Shown here: piece after piece, positions 33,409 through 45,845 of the stretch
Numbering within the stretch: position 1 is the first letter of the stretch
Layout: the number at the start of each line of letters is the position of its first letter
DNA from: Psilocybe azurescens
Lineage: Eukaryota; Basidiomycota; Agaricomycetes; Agaricales; Agrocybaceae
Length of the DNA: 64,000 nucleotides
Assembly: GCA_023853785.1 (NCBI GenBank)
Contig: JAJIRX010000028.1
Location: forward strand, 62,001 to 126,000
Reading direction: 5' to 3'
The notes under the pieces: model-generated
Seen by the model: the letters and a program-made list of their open reading frames with translations, nothing else
Told to the model about the DNA's origin: nothing
The model's database searches: none
Position numbers and translations under genes: made by a program

Positions 33409-35595
33409 ATGGCTCCTCTGGCCCTCGTATTGTCTTCTCTGCTTCTTTCAGGCCTCACTGTGTCCGCAGATCCTATCCATGTGCCATTAGCACGTCGCTC
33501 ACGGCGTCATATCGACTTCAACGAAGAGGCATTCAAGCTCAAAGTCAAATACGGACTTCTGGACCGGAATGCGACTTTCCCATTGCCTCCTCGTCAAAAG
33601 AAAAGAGCTAGCAGTGTCGGTATTCCCGTGGTTAATCAGGTGTGTACCTTACCAAAGCTACCTCTTAGCTGCTCTACATGCTGAAAATTGGCCTCAGGAT
33701 GATGATTCGAGTTATTTTGGTAGTATAACAATTGGCACGCCGTAAGTGTCCGTGTTTCGTTCAGACCAACAAGGCAGCATCGTGTTTGCAATGATCCGTA
33801 ATTGCTGCGGAAATCCTGTCATTTGCGGCAGATTTTCCTGGGGTCGATCTTATTGCCAGCGTTGAATCAGCGAGGTTAATGTCCATCGCAAGTGCTTGGC
33901 AATAACAAAGGCATATTGGGTCATGTGGAGGCTTGACCGGCTCTTATTCTCCTTCGTTGATGCTTTGGTCGCCATTAACTAATCTGACCGACACGATATC
34001 CCATTTCTAGTCCACAGTCCTTCAATGTCATTTTGGACACTGGATCTTCTGATCTCTGGGTTCCCGTCTCTCCGTGCCTACAGTGCGACCAGAACTCAGC
34101 CCGGTGTCGTCGTTGCGATTCATCCATGCCCCTATTTCAATCTTCAAACTCGTCCTCGTTCCAAGCCTCCAACTCTCTCAATCCCGATGTGGAAATCCAA
34201 TACGGCTCGGGTGCAGTCTCGGGATCCCTTGCATCAGACTCTGTGACGATGGGTGGATTCACAATACCTTCACAGACGTTCTGTACGTCTCATCCCCGTT
34301 TCTATACTTCTCAACATCTGACTTACTACGAATAATACCAGTGACCGTTACGAAACTTACTACTGATCTACTCGACGGTACCGTGTCTGGAATCATGGGT
34401 CTTGCCTTCCCCACCATCGCTAATACGCACGCGACACCATTTTGGCAAGCGGTATCAAATGCTGGGCAACTTTCGTCTCCAGAATTAAGTTTCTGGCTCA
34501 CCAGAGCCGATCCTAATTCTCAATCGACAGATAACCCTGGTGGAGTATTCACATTTGGGGGAACTAACTCATCACTTTTCACCGGCGACGTCGACTTCAA
34601 CAACATGCCCAGTAACAGCCAACCCACATTCTGGCTTCAAAGCCTGTCAGGCGAGTCTTCCTTAGTCTGGCGTGGTGTAATATTTGTCTCTGATTAAAAA
34701 TTTTAAATTTAGCTGTCACTGTAAACGGGAAATCCGTTTCCATTACTGGAGGGGACAGTGCGGTCTCCGCCATTGATACTGGCACTACTTTGATTGGCGG
34801 GCCTACAGCAGATGTCGCTGCAATTTGGGCTGCTGTTCCTGGATCTAGCCCGTCTCTTGATAATCCTGGATTTTTCGGTTTCCGTAAGTTTCCTTGGTTG
34901 CGGTAACATACTAGTATTCACATCTATGTTTAATACAGCCTGTACGACTGATGTTACTGTTACGATGTCGTTTGGTGGCAAAGCATGGCCCATCAGCACA
35001 CAGGATATGAATACTGGACCCGCAACGCGCGGTAGTTCGACGTGCTTGGGTGCTATATTCGATCTCAGTATGGGCACTAACATTCCTGCTGGGTCTGGAA
35101 ATCCAAACTGGGTAATCGGAGATACTTTTTTGGTTAGCCCCCTTTATCTCGCTTGATTGGATTCCATTGCTGACGTATCTGTTATCTATTTCTTCTCGAC
35201 GTGGCTTGATGTACTCGTAGAAAAATGTATATACCGTCTTCCGAGCGTCAACGCCACCTGCCGTAGGGTTTGCGCAACTTTCTAGTCTTGCAGGTGGATC
35301 AGGTGCGGGACCATCTGCGCCAGCATCGACGTCAAGCACATTACTCACAGGATCCTCCTCCATCCCATTCACCATACCGCCTACTGTTTCTGCCATTCCA
35401 GGAGCCCCGAGCTCTACTCCCCCCGGTAGTAACGACAGTACCAGTATGTACCTGTCTCGCGTTTTAGCCGGTGTTTTGTTATTCTGTTCTGATCACATCC
35501 TCCCATGACCTTTAGGTTCCGCTTCAACAACTGGAATCACGTCACTTGTGGTACTTGTATCCCTTTTAACCACATTTATGACAGTAATCCTTTGA
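33409..35595 (+). CDS. Aspartic protease 1 (pepsin-like A1, GPI-type tail)
   Basis: Signal peptide MAPLALVLSSLLLSGLTVSA, then propeptide HVPLARRSRRH with EEAFKLKVKYGLL. The mature part has SSYFGSITIGTP, the first active-site FNVILDTGSSDLWVPV, the Cys-rich loop CLQCDQNSARCRRC, YGSGAVSGSLASDSVTMGGF, GIMGLAFPTIA, GGVFTFGGTNSSLFTGDVDF, the second active-site SAIDTGTTLIGGP, GSGNPNWVIGDTFL and VGFAQLSS. A Ser/Thr/Pro-rich stalk ends in a hydrophobic GPI-signal-like tail (TSLVVLVSLLTTFMTVIL). Secreted or wall-anchored endopeptidase, comparable to yapsins in layout. At least seven introns: a long one (about 270 nt, 33742-34011) sits just after IGTP, and the one after SLSG uses a GC donor. The frame is intact. 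First of three tandem copies. Confidence 0.94.
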
Positions 35596-36678
35596 AGGCG
35601 CTCTTCAACATGGTCGGAGAGTGCATGCCACATAGCTTATAACGACTCAAACAGACTTGAACACTTACTGTTCCTTTGAAATGTGTGGTATATAAAATTC
35701 GGAATGCATTGTAAAGACTTTCATAGAAATGATATAACAAGAGGTTGGAGGTCACTTGGTCGCAGCGTGGAGGTGGACTGTTCTTTGTATACTGCTTTGT
35801 ATTTTTATACCAATTTGACTGTGATACCGCTATGATATCGTAACTGAGTTCACCGTTTCAAGAAATGATGGGTATCAGTGCTTCGGTCAGAGTCCGATCC
35901 TCGAAGATGATGTTGGGAAGATGTTTAAAGTTTTGTCGGAGACAAGCTCGTAGAACACGTCTTTCTGGCAGTAGAGTGATGTTGGGAGGACGCGTCATTG
36001 ACGCATCACGGTCGCCCTTTGATGTCGTAAATCGTCTCGGTACGATGATAGGCTGCGATGAAGTTCCAGATGAGAGGAGCGACTCGGCGAGGCGTTTCAT
36101 GAGGGCCAACTGACTCCTGAGGGCAGCCTTATTTATGCGTTGAAATTGCTTACGTAATTATCACTTTGAATTTCTACCTTAGTTGTCCCTGAAATGAACT
36201 TTGCTTAGAGCGCTCGAGGAGTGCGCACTCTGCCAACAAGATCTTCCTCTAAACTTATCTGCACTGGTCGAATCTATTGTCTTAGTGGTCTGATTGATTT
36301 TTCTCAGCAAAATTCTCATAACCAATATCAGTATCAAAGCCGTTACATCATGCCGAGTTTGCAAGTGAGCGAGGTAAGTACGCGCACTGGATGTTGTATG
36401 GCTGTGTACAAGGCCAGTGCATCTTGTTGCACCCGATATCCGGCGCAGCAGAGATATACTGACAAAAATATAGAGGACAAAGATCGAACGGGCTGGGATA
36501 GCTTACCGGGTAAGTCCTCCATTTGTTGATTATAAAGTATATGGAGTCCGCAGTCCTCAGTTTTTAACTCCAGTTTCTTCTTCAGGGCATCAAATTCCGA
36601 TGGCTGCCACGATCTCTCGGTCTTCCAGTCCTATAACAACTGCTACAATCTTTCTCCTATCGTTACTTGTTCTATGAA
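35596..36678. other. Intergenic between proteases 1 and 2
   Basis: About 1.1 kb. A minus-strand frame at 35858-36109 and a possible tiny spliced frame at 36349-36662 were seen, but neither has family support. The promoter of protease 2 lies at the right end. Confidence 0.4.
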
Positions 36679-38837
36679 ATGCCCACCCTATTAGCAATCA
36701 GTGCATTTGCTTCTTTGACTCTCTCTTGTTTTACTGTTTCTGCAGACCCTATACATGTCTCGCTCACCCGTCGCTCAGGACAGGGTCTAAATGTCAACGA
36801 AGAGGCTAGGAGACTGAAAATTAAATATGGACTACTGGACCCGAATTCTCTGCTAGCAATTCCCTCTCATCCAAGCAGAAGAAGGGCCAGTAGCGTTGAT
36901 ATTCCAGTAATCAATGAAGTACGTCTTTTGCCATCATCTCTTTCTTTTATTTACCTGGATATAGGGTGCAGACACGAGTTATATCGGAAGTCTTACAATC
37001 GGCACTCCGTAAGTACCTACAAAGCCGTCCGTTACTCTTGAAGCAGCAGAACGGGATGCATTCTTTGCCATGAGCACCGGGCTCTGTTTACATGTTCCAA
37101 GTTTATCCCTGTTTTGTGGCGGCGAAGAGTTGATTCGAGCGTCAAAGAAGGTCTACAACAATGAACCTGGCTCAGGAGGCTTTGACATTGTCGGGACTCT
37201 TCTTTGGTTCCTTTGAGGATTTCTTGCCAAAAATATGCTGACGAGATGTTCGTTGAATTCACAGACCTCAATCCTTTGAAGTCATTTTAGATACTGGCTC
37301 TTCCGATTTGTGGGTTACAGTGGCCCCCTGTCAGGTATGTCAAGGGACCAACATCGACCAACAATGTCAGTCATGCGACGCATCGACACCTCTCTTCAAG
37401 TCTTCGAGCTCTTCCACGTTCCAGTCCATTTCAACCTCCTCCGACGTGCAAATCTCATACGGCTCAGGCTCTGTCATTGGCGCGCTATCGACAGATACTG
37501 TGACAATGGGCGGGTTTACGGTACCTTCTCAAACATTCCGTACGATTTTTTCTCCACTGAATGAACAAGATCTCGGCTCAACATCGCATCTTACTGACAG
37601 TATCAGTTACAAGACTCACCCCGATATCGCCGATGGGTCGGTGTCTGGAATCATGGGACTTGCCTTTCCTTCTATATCCACCACACGTTCGACTCCTTTT
37701 GGCAAGCTCTTTCCAATGCTGGTCAGCTTTCCTCCCCAGACATGGGATTCTGGCTGCAGAGAGCCAATCCGCAAGCTAAGACACAGTCGGATCAAACTGC
37801 AGGTGGTGTCTTCACCCTGGGAGGAACGAATTCGTCACTTTTTGCAGGCGATATTGATTTCAACAACATACCCATTAGTACACCCACATTTTGGCTTCAG
37901 ACGGTATCAGGTAAAATCTCTTTGGCAAAAGAGAATTCTGGGATATATATTGTTACTGATTGTTAACTTGCTATACCTAGCCGTTACTGTTAACGGCCAG
38001 TCTATCGAGATTTCTACAGGAAATGCTGCACTTGCTGCGATCGATACTGGTACCACGCTCATCGGAGGTCCATCCGCTGATGTCGCTGCAATCTGGGCAG
38101 CTGTACCTGGATCTAGTTCAGCAGGCGATACCAATCCTGGATTTTTTAAATTTCGTAAGGCTCCTTTTTCGACCTGAGTCTGAGTATCGCCTAATTTCTA
38201 ATGGTTTATTCAGCATGCAGTACTGACGTTACTGTCACCCTCTCCTTTGGTGGACAATCTTGGCCAATCGCTGTGCAGGATATGAGTCACGGCGCAGCCA
38301 ACCCTTCCGGTTCGCTATGCCTAGGCTCTATATTCGACGTCTCGCAGGGTACCAATGTACCTGTCAGCTCTGGCAATCCAAACTGGATCATTGGAGATAC
38401 TTTTTGGTGCGTCGTCGTGTCTTAGGCTTTTCTCAAAGTGATGCTAAGTACCGTCCTTTGGATTTTTCTCATTTTTCTTAGAAAAATGTCTATACTGTAT
38501 TCCAATCGTCTCCGCCTGCGGTTGGGTTTGCGCAGCTTTCTGCTTTTGCTGGGGGATCAGGTGTGTCATTGTTTTTGAAAACACCACAATCCAGCATATT
38601 CCTCGTCATTCTTCTAAAACAACGATCGTTCGTAGATACAGTCACATCAACAGGCTCGTCAAGCTCTAAGACAAAAACAGGTGATGCGAAGACTGGTATG
38701 TCATGACTTGCAGCTTTTTCTGTTAAGCTGGTCCGACCCTTGTTGACCTATTTCTAGTCCATGCCATGACAAAAAAGGCCGCGCTATTAACAATCCTAGC
38801 ACCCTTGCTGAGTACCTTCGCGACCGTTATTCTTTGA
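36679..38837 (+). CDS. Aspartic protease 2 (pepsin-like A1, GPI-type tail)
   Basis: Same plan as copy 1: signal MPTLLAISAFASLTLSCFTV, propeptide HVSLTRRSGQG with EEARRLKIKYGLLD, SYIGSLTIGTP, first catalytic FEVILDTGSSDLWVTV, loop CQVCQGTNIDQQCQSC, YGSGSVIGALSTDTVTMGGF, GIMGLAFPSIS, GGVFTLGGTNSSLFAGDIDF, second catalytic AAIDTGTTLIGGP and GNPNWIIGDTF. The tail has KKAALLTILAPLLSTFATVIL before the stop. The valine-threonine after DLW (LWVTV instead of LWVPV) differs from copies 1 and 3. Two one-base slips in T-runs (37697-37700 and 38401-38405) break the frame but are exactly where copies 1 and 3 have one more T, so they are probably sequencing deletions. An in-frame Met at 36667 is an alternative start. 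Confidence 0.9.
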
Positions 38838-40310
38838 AACACCACTTGCAGCATATTGACATTCACTCGCGCGTGTTCTCTTCCCTTTGAAACATTTCCA
38901 AATCCAACATGTATTTATAAATTGCATGGACTCATTACTGTACAGCGATTATAGCGGTGTTCTAAGATCTTCATTCCAATAATATCAAACCAAGGATAAT
39001 TCTTCTTCGCAACTTTCAAACATAGCACTTTGTTAGGTAGTTCGATAGTCAGACCCCAAGAGCATGTTCTAGTATGCGTTTACCGGGTTCCTTTGCACGC
39101 ACCGGCGCGTATGCTATCGACACCAGCTGAAACGAGCTTACCGGTCAGTAAGCGTGGGTTGAAACATTAGTTTGCCTATAGGCGCTCATCATGGGGTTAC
39201 CAGTCTGCATCTGGTTGACTGCTGTTGCCAATGTGTCTAAAATCAACAGCAGCAAATTGGCGTTATCCACATCCTTGTATGACATATATATATATAAACG
39301 CCATGTTCGCTGGGTCTTCTGATTCTGACTGTCCAGATGATGAAGTTGTCGAGCGGCTGCAACTGATTTGTATTTACCCTACTACTTCCCTCACTGACGA
39401 TGATCAGTTGTATATGCCGATGTTCACGTGACAATAGCTGAAGAGACTACTCCGCAGCTCAACATCATCATGCTTGAAAGTAGTCTGTAGCTTGGTAATC
39501 CCGCCGCCAGATTCGGGCTAACAGTCCTTTCAAGGCACCGATGAGCAAAAGAGATGAATGATAGCTCGCCAACAAAGATGCATCAATACCACGGCTGATC
39601 GCCAATGTCAGGTTTTGCTTTGTTGTACTTCGATATCAAGAGTAGATTCAAATCAGAATCTTCTGAGTCAAGAGCAACTATTGAACTTGACACCACCCTT
39701 ATAGAGAGAGATGATGTCACACTCCCTCATACGATTCCAGGACAGAAAGGCGCGGAAGAGCTTTGAACGCCAGAGCCCACTGCTCAGTTCAAACTTCATG
39801 CCTATTCAAGTTTTGACAATCGTCATGGACAACAAGGGTATTCAGAGCTTGAAATCAACAACAAAATCAACTGCCGCTTTGATGCCGATTGTCCAAAAAT
39901 AGATTATCTCAAAGCCGCAGACCCCAATGGTCTCAGTGGTACAATGTCCTCGCCCTGTCGAGCATTCCAACAAGTCGAACAAATACAATTACACACCTTT
40001 GTCACCGCCTTCAGCCTGTGCGGCGCCGTGGACAAGATCGACCAAGACTCAGAAATCAGATCACGAAGCAACCGGTACGGAGTGAACAATGCCAGTGACT
40101 ATTTATAAAGCTATGCGTGGGTATACACCATTTGTACATCATTGAAAGAGTCCACATCCGTGGAGGACACTCCTCACTTTCATACTCAAATCTCACCTAC
40201 TTACGAGGGAGTCAACGTCCGGCAGAGCCACGACGCTCCACTCATTACACTCACTTCCAGTTCATTTATAGTACTCTGCTGCGGGCCATCCTTTCAAGTT
40301 CCTTTAGACC
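38838..40310. other. Intergenic between proteases 2 and 3
   Basis: About 1.5 kb. A plus-strand frame from about 39780 to 40107 without a visible start reads FDNRHGQQGYSELEINN, KINCRFDADCPKIDYLKAAD, PNGLSGTMSSPCRAFQQVEQ and ends NNASDYL-stop. It has paired cysteines like a small secreted protein, but I do not recognise it. A TATTTATAAA box lies at 40100-40109, about 200 nt before the third protease. Confidence 0.4.
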
Positions 40311-42496
40311 ATGATGGTTCAGGCCCTAGTATTCATATTATCCTCGCTGTTTCTAACAGCGACAGGCCTCACTGTCTCTACGACAGACCCGGTACATGTT
40401 CCATTAGCTCGTCGCTCGGCACGGCATCTGGACCTTAACGAAGAGGCGATGAGGCTGAAAGTCAAGTATGGACTTATAAGCAAAAATTCCACTTCCCTGC
40501 GACGAGCAAGTAGGAGGGCAAGCAGCGTTAGTATGCCAATTGGCAATCAGGTATGTCCGTTTAGCCAGTTGTTTCTTTGCTGTTCATCGACCTTTTGGTG
40601 TAGGATCAAGACTCTAGTTACATCGGTACTTTGACTATTGGAACGCCGTGAGTATCCATGACTTGTAGTCCTGCTGCGCAACAGATTTTATGAGGGCGCT
40701 GTCTCTCACAAACCACCAATTTCTGTTTCAATAGCCATTGGCATGATCAAGGAAACTCTCGATCTTGTTGCCAAGAGCTCTTCACGAACTTGGCAAGATC
40801 CGAATGGTTATGATGACAAGATGATGGTTGGATGATGGTCCACAGCGTCCGAACTCCGAATTCATTCGTCTACCCCACACTTTAAACTCCTGCGCCAGTG
40901 CAGTAAGCTAAAACTGACGATTGTACAATCTCATCTACAGGCCTCAAACATTCAATCTCATTCTCGATACTGGGTCGTCTGATCTTTGGGTCCCTGTCTC
41001 TCCGTGTCAAGAGTGCGACTCCAACAACAGATGCCAGCAGTGCGACGCAGCCACCCCCTCTTCCAGCCCACAAAATCCTCCACGCTCAAAGCTTCCTCCA
41101 GCAGTAATCCTAATTCGCAAGTATCAATCTCATATGGATCGGGCGCTGTCCTTGGCTCGCTGTCGTCGGACACCGTCTCGATGGGCGGGTTTACCATAGA
41201 CTCGCAGACGTTTTGTACGTCTTCTTTCCAAACTATGGCTCCTTGACGAATAGCTAATCAACAATGAAATCTGTCCACAGTGTCAGTTTCAACGCTCACC
41301 CCTGGTATACTCGATGGCAGCGTATCTGGAATATTAGGTCTTGCCTTCGATACCATCGCTAGCACAAATGCTATACCATTCTGGCAGGCCCTGGCAAACA
41401 ACAACCAACTTTCCTCTCAGGAGATGGCGTTCTGGCTTCAACGATCTGATCCCAATTCACAAGCTAATGAAACACCAGGGGGTGTCTTTACTCTTGGAGG
41501 AACCAACTCGTCCCTTTTCACTGGTGATATCGATTTTCAGAACATGCCAAGTAACACCCAGCCTTCGTTCTGGCTCCAGAGTCTCTCAGGTGAGCATCCC
41601 AGGCTCCGCCCACTAGTTATGACGTTTTCTAACCCTATTGACACCATGCTTAGCTGTGACTGTCAATGGAAAATCGATCCAAATTACTCCAGGAGATTCC
41701 GCGATCTCTGCGATCGACACCGGCACCACCCTTATTGGAGGGCCCTCCGCTGATGTTGCCGCGATTTGGGCGGCTGTCCCTGGTTCTGCTCCAGCAGGCG
41801 GCGAAAATGTGGGATACTACACTTTCCGTATGTATTTCTGTGATTTGCATGTTGTTTGGCATCAAACTGAAAGTTGGTGCAGCCTGCAAAACCCAGGTTG
41901 TAGTCACCCTCGCATTTGGAGGCAAGTCGTGGCCCATTAGTGCCCAGGATATGAATCGAGGCGCACTCACTCGGGGAAGCTCGACCTGTCTCGGCTCTAT
42001 TTTCGATCTCAACGCCGGTACCAACATTCCTGTTAACTCTGGAAACCCGAATTGGGTTGTTGGAGATACCTTTTTGGTTAGTATCGTGTTCTTCACCCTT
42101 GATCCGATTCCAAGTGTTAACCGTCATACACTTTTCCCTTCGTCTCACAGAAAAACGTATATTCCGTATATCGCATGACCCCTCCCTCGGTCGGTTTTGC
42201 GCAGCTCTCTGATGCTGCTGGAGGCTCAGGTTCGGCACATTTACTTACTGCTTTACTTTGGCATCCGTGCTGACGAACGTCTCCTTCAATCTAGGAACCC
42301 CAGGATCCAGTGATACATCGGCACCTAATGGATCTAATGGGTCTAAAAGTACGTTCTAGTTAGCTGATAAACGCACCTCCTGCTTATTTCTTTCCCTGCT
42401 TTTCCTGTAGGTTCCGCTTCAATAATGATAGCACCCGTGTCAATCGCAGTCCTATTAGCGTCATCGTTGATCTCATTTATGGCGACACACCTCTAG
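40311..42496 (+). CDS. Aspartic protease 3 (pepsin-like A1, GPI-type tail)
   Basis: Signal MMVQALVFILSSLFLTATGL, propeptide HVPLARRSARH with EEAMRLKVKYGLI, SYIGTLTIGTP, first catalytic FNLILDTGSSDLWVPV, loop CQECDSNNRCQQC, YGSGAVLGSLSSDTVSMGGF, GILGLAFDTIA, GGVFTLGGTNSSLFTGDIDF, second catalytic SAIDTGTTLIGGP and GNPNWVVGDTFL; the tail ends IAVLLASSLISFMATHL. The intron after IGTP is again long (about 290 nt, 40648-40940). A five-C run at 41054-41058 gives a one-base slip before the conserved PLFQ block; copies 1 and 2 support a sixth base there. Tandem position and shared intron places show the three genes arose by local duplication. Confidence 0.92.
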
Positions 42497-42941
42497 CAGA
42501 TTTGTAGCAGATGTATCTGAGCTTAATATCCATCTCGAAATCTTCGCAGGGACAACATCATACCCACTGGCTATGATATGATAGTGACGCAAATACGGAA
42601 CATAATGGACTTAGTGAAATATATTAATCATTACGACCCTTGTAGGGTTGATGTCGATAATTGAATCTTCGGGACTTAAATGATATCCTTGTTCGTAGTA
42701 CCTACGTTCTGTTGTATGAGTACTTGTAATTCAACGATTTCTGTCGCATGGATCTCGTCTTTCATCTGAGATTTCTATCAGATGGCCTCATGGAGGATGT
42801 TCATTGGCTCAGTGGACAGTGGATTGCTTACTCTATCATACGTCACCCACCTGGCAGTGCGAGCGACATCCTCAAAACTTTTCTCAGTTCTGTCAACAGG
42901 GCTCTATTCCAAGCTCAATACTGGCAGCAGTGACCGCTCAT
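42497..42941. other. Intergenic
   Basis: 3' region of protease 3. No gene, repeat or RNA recognised. Confidence 0.45.
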
Positions 42942-43590
42942 CTAAGTGACCGCCGTTTCAAAAGTTAAAACTATCGGTACGCGATAAAATCCCAGGACAA
43001 CCTCGAACCATGTGTCGAACAGAATCTTTCTACTTCTAAACGACATGAAAGCGTATGATCTTGTCTGATCCGTCGGACATACCTCGTACCAGGTAGCCAA
43101 TCCCCGAGGAATATTTCTCTGGATGTTCAACTTCTGGTGCGCTCGGAGGAGCGGTTCGGACTGTCTCCGATTACTGAATAAATTGGCACCTGCGGATATA
43201 TCACCAGATCCAGGAGCCCACACATAAGGACACAGAAGAGTGGTCACAAGATGGCAGTGCAACTACAGTTATTTGTTCTGTGCTGGACTGGTGACCCAAC
43301 TGCGCCGAGTTAGTAGATTCATACCTTCTGGCATTTTGGCGTTTGATTCTTACAGCTTTGTTAGTGAAGGGTTTGTATACTAAATGGGACTCTGAAGACC
43401 ATGACGGCACTCCATCTGCGTCTGCTTTCAGAGCTTTCATGACTTGGATGCCCACCTTTGCGATACGGTCATACGGAGTGCGTACGTCGTCCCATATATC
43501 GCCAAGTTGCGATTGGCGAAGTACCTTTGTCTTGGGCCTCATTCTTGCAAAACAACTTAGCCGTATATTCGTCAGACTCTGTCATAGCGA
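42942..43590 (-). CDS. Hypothetical protein, uncertain gene model
   Basis: Minus-strand frames with protein-like composition: TKVLRQSQLGDIWDDVRTPY, DRIAKVGIQVMKALKADADG and VPSWSSESHLVYKPFTNKAV, then QTRSYAFMSFRSRKILFDTW followed by FEVVLGFYRVPI. A possible intron begins GTATGA after NAR at about 43327 and contains a CTAAC branch site. No domain recognised; start and end are guesses. Could also be a relic. Confidence 0.25.
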
Positions 43591-43943
43591 GGGGCAGATA
43601 AGGACCTTTTATATCCCACATTGCTCCTCCACGTACCCCGCACTCCTAAAAATGCGATGATCAATCCTAGTCTATAAGAGGCTTTCCTTACCTATTTTCG
43701 CTTCGTCCCCAGCTCCGGATCTCGGACATTATCATATTTCCCCGCAACTGTTTCGCGTGGTCCCAGAGCTTGGAAGCCCTCCGTATGACTACCAAGCCCA
43801 ACTCACCAATTTTTCTCATCGTCTAGATGTCGTTTATTCGACTATAAAATCGATGCTGGGTATGAGAGTTTCTAGCAGGCTTTCAGTCGATATCCTTCCT
43901 TGTCGACGTTGATTGACTACCTGGTGAAAGACAGTCCATCAAG

Positions 43944-45246
43944 ATGCTCTTTGTACCACTTTTTCTCTCGTACTTTCTGGCTACTTCGTTGAATGCCTTT
44001 GCCTCTCCTTTGGTGGAGAGTCGTGCGAACGGTATCGATCAGACGACATATAACAACCTCGAACGGTACACGAAATATTCGTCCGCCGTGTACCAGTGGA
44101 TATGCCCAAAGCCTCTGGGAAATAAGCTCATTGACCAGGTCAGTCGCAAGTTTACTTTCCAGAGTTTTGAAAAATTTTGCTTACCTATTGGTTGTTACCA
44201 CTATAGTTCGACATTTCCGGCACCCAAGGCTTCGTCGCGCGAGATGACAGCAGGAAAGAAATTGTAATAGCTTTTCGAGGGACCCTCGAGCTCAAAGATG
44301 CCTTCGTCGGTCAGTATTTTTTCTGCCTTCCTCTGCCTGTCGATCTGTAGCTAACGGGTGTGAATAGACCTCCAAATTATCATGAAGCCGCTGCAATCGA
44401 CGGGTCTGACCAACGTCGGGAGCGCTTATGTCCACACCGGGTTTTTGTATGCTTACAACGTCGTTGCTTCGACTGTGCTCAAGACCGTGCAGGCGCAAGC
44501 AGCTGCGTATCCCTCGTATACTATCGTCGTCACGGGTCATTCTCTCGGTGGTGCTGTTGCGTCTTTGGCTGCCATTTCGATCAAGTCGGCATTGCCCAAC
44601 AGCTCACTCAAGTTATACACGTTTGGTATGTTTCTTTACTATATCGATATAATATATGTTCTTAATTTCATTCCAATACCTAGGCCAACCTCGGACTGGA
44701 AATGCCGCTTTTGCTAGCTACGTAGAGTCGAAGATTGGAATTAATAACATCTTCCGAGCGGTCCACACATACGGTGAGCAACAACCAACACGATAGCCAT
44801 ATAAATTCTAAGCTAAGCTAATAACGCTGTATTTTTCCAGATGGTGTCCCAACCATTTTGTTCAAAGCTCTTGGGTACCGTCATTTTGCCAACGAGTACT
44901 GGCACTTCCAGGAATCTCGTATGTCTGCTTTCTTTCTGAGTACCATCTGGAACGGGATGTTAACGCGCTGTCGCTTTTAGCCAGCGCTGCGAACGTGAGG
45001 AAGTGCAGCGGTGGAGATGATCCGACTTGCAGTGATTCTATTCGTAAGCACTTGATCTACCGATACATTCCAGCTGCTTGCTGATTGATGCTTAATATAT
45101 GAATAGCTTCGACCTTTATCAACCCAGCACATATCGTGTATTTCGGCCAAGGTATGTCTTTGATCGCTGTTGTAGTGTGTGCCGGCTGCTGATTGTCTGT
45201 TGATGACTCGTTAGCCATGGCCCTCAATCCTCTTCTTTGCATCTGA
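43944..45246 (+). CDS. Secreted class 3 lipase
   Basis: Signal peptide MLFVPLFLSYFLATSLNAFA, then TTYNNLERYTKYSSAVYQW, the core strand FDISGTQGFVARDDSRKEIV-IAFRGTLELKDAFVD, VHTGFLYAYNVVAS, the nucleophile elbow YTIVVTGHSLGGAVASLAAI, LKLYTFGQPRTGN, FRAVHTYDGVPTILFKALGY (candidate catalytic Asp), EYWHFQ, a Cys-rich segment RKCSGGDDPTCSDS and HIVYFG with the candidate catalytic His, ending NPLLCI. Triacylglycerol lipase or feruloyl esterase-type extracellular hydrolase of the fungal Lip2/FAEA group. Seven or more short introns, all in frame. Length about 300 residues is normal for the family. Confidence 0.94.
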
Positions 45247-45845
45247 TTCTAACGACTATTCACGACGACATAACACGAACATGACACTAAAATGAACAAG
45301 GGGGTTCGTAACATCGGGAGTTATGAAATCCCTTTTGTATGAATTGTTTGTACTTATAAATTGTATTTTATTTTATATTATGAAAATGTGAAAGAGCGTG
45401 CGCGTGAAACTGCAGCAAAGAATTGTGCTTCTTAAGCTTTAGTTGACCCCGAATGAAACATATTTTTGACTTTTGAAATCATAGGGCTCTATGCAACCTC
45501 TATGCCGCTAGTGACTTCGTTCAGTTCTGACTCGATGTGCATATCTAGATCTGAGATGAATTAAGGGAAATTAATCAAATGAAAAGACCCTGCACACTGA
45601 GTAGAATGACATTGTACATGCTTCCAGAATCTCTGTTGTGAAATTCGTCTAACACGCCTCGAAGCCGATGATCGACGTTCGAAAAAGTTCAAGGCTATCT
45701 ATATTTAGCTTCCACATTCTATTGACTCCGTCGGAGATGCCATTTAGTGGAGCCAGCGTGTTCGTTTGTTGTCCTTTCCCGCTCCCCCTTCCTTTCTTCC
45801 TTCCTTTGTCGGTCCTTCCTGTTTGAATCTGGAATCTAGAGTGCG
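45247..45845. other. Intergenic
   Basis: AT-rich 3' region of the lipase gene and promoter of the next gene. No other feature recognised. Confidence 0.45.

Noticed and set aside
36349..36662. Tiny possible spliced gene (MPSLQVSE, then two exons)
   Set aside because: Splice sites look fair but the product is about 35 residues, the phase is ambiguous, and no family supports it.
42748..42933. Small plus-strand frame after protease 3
   Set aside because: No family, no splice signals, and composition like random sequence.
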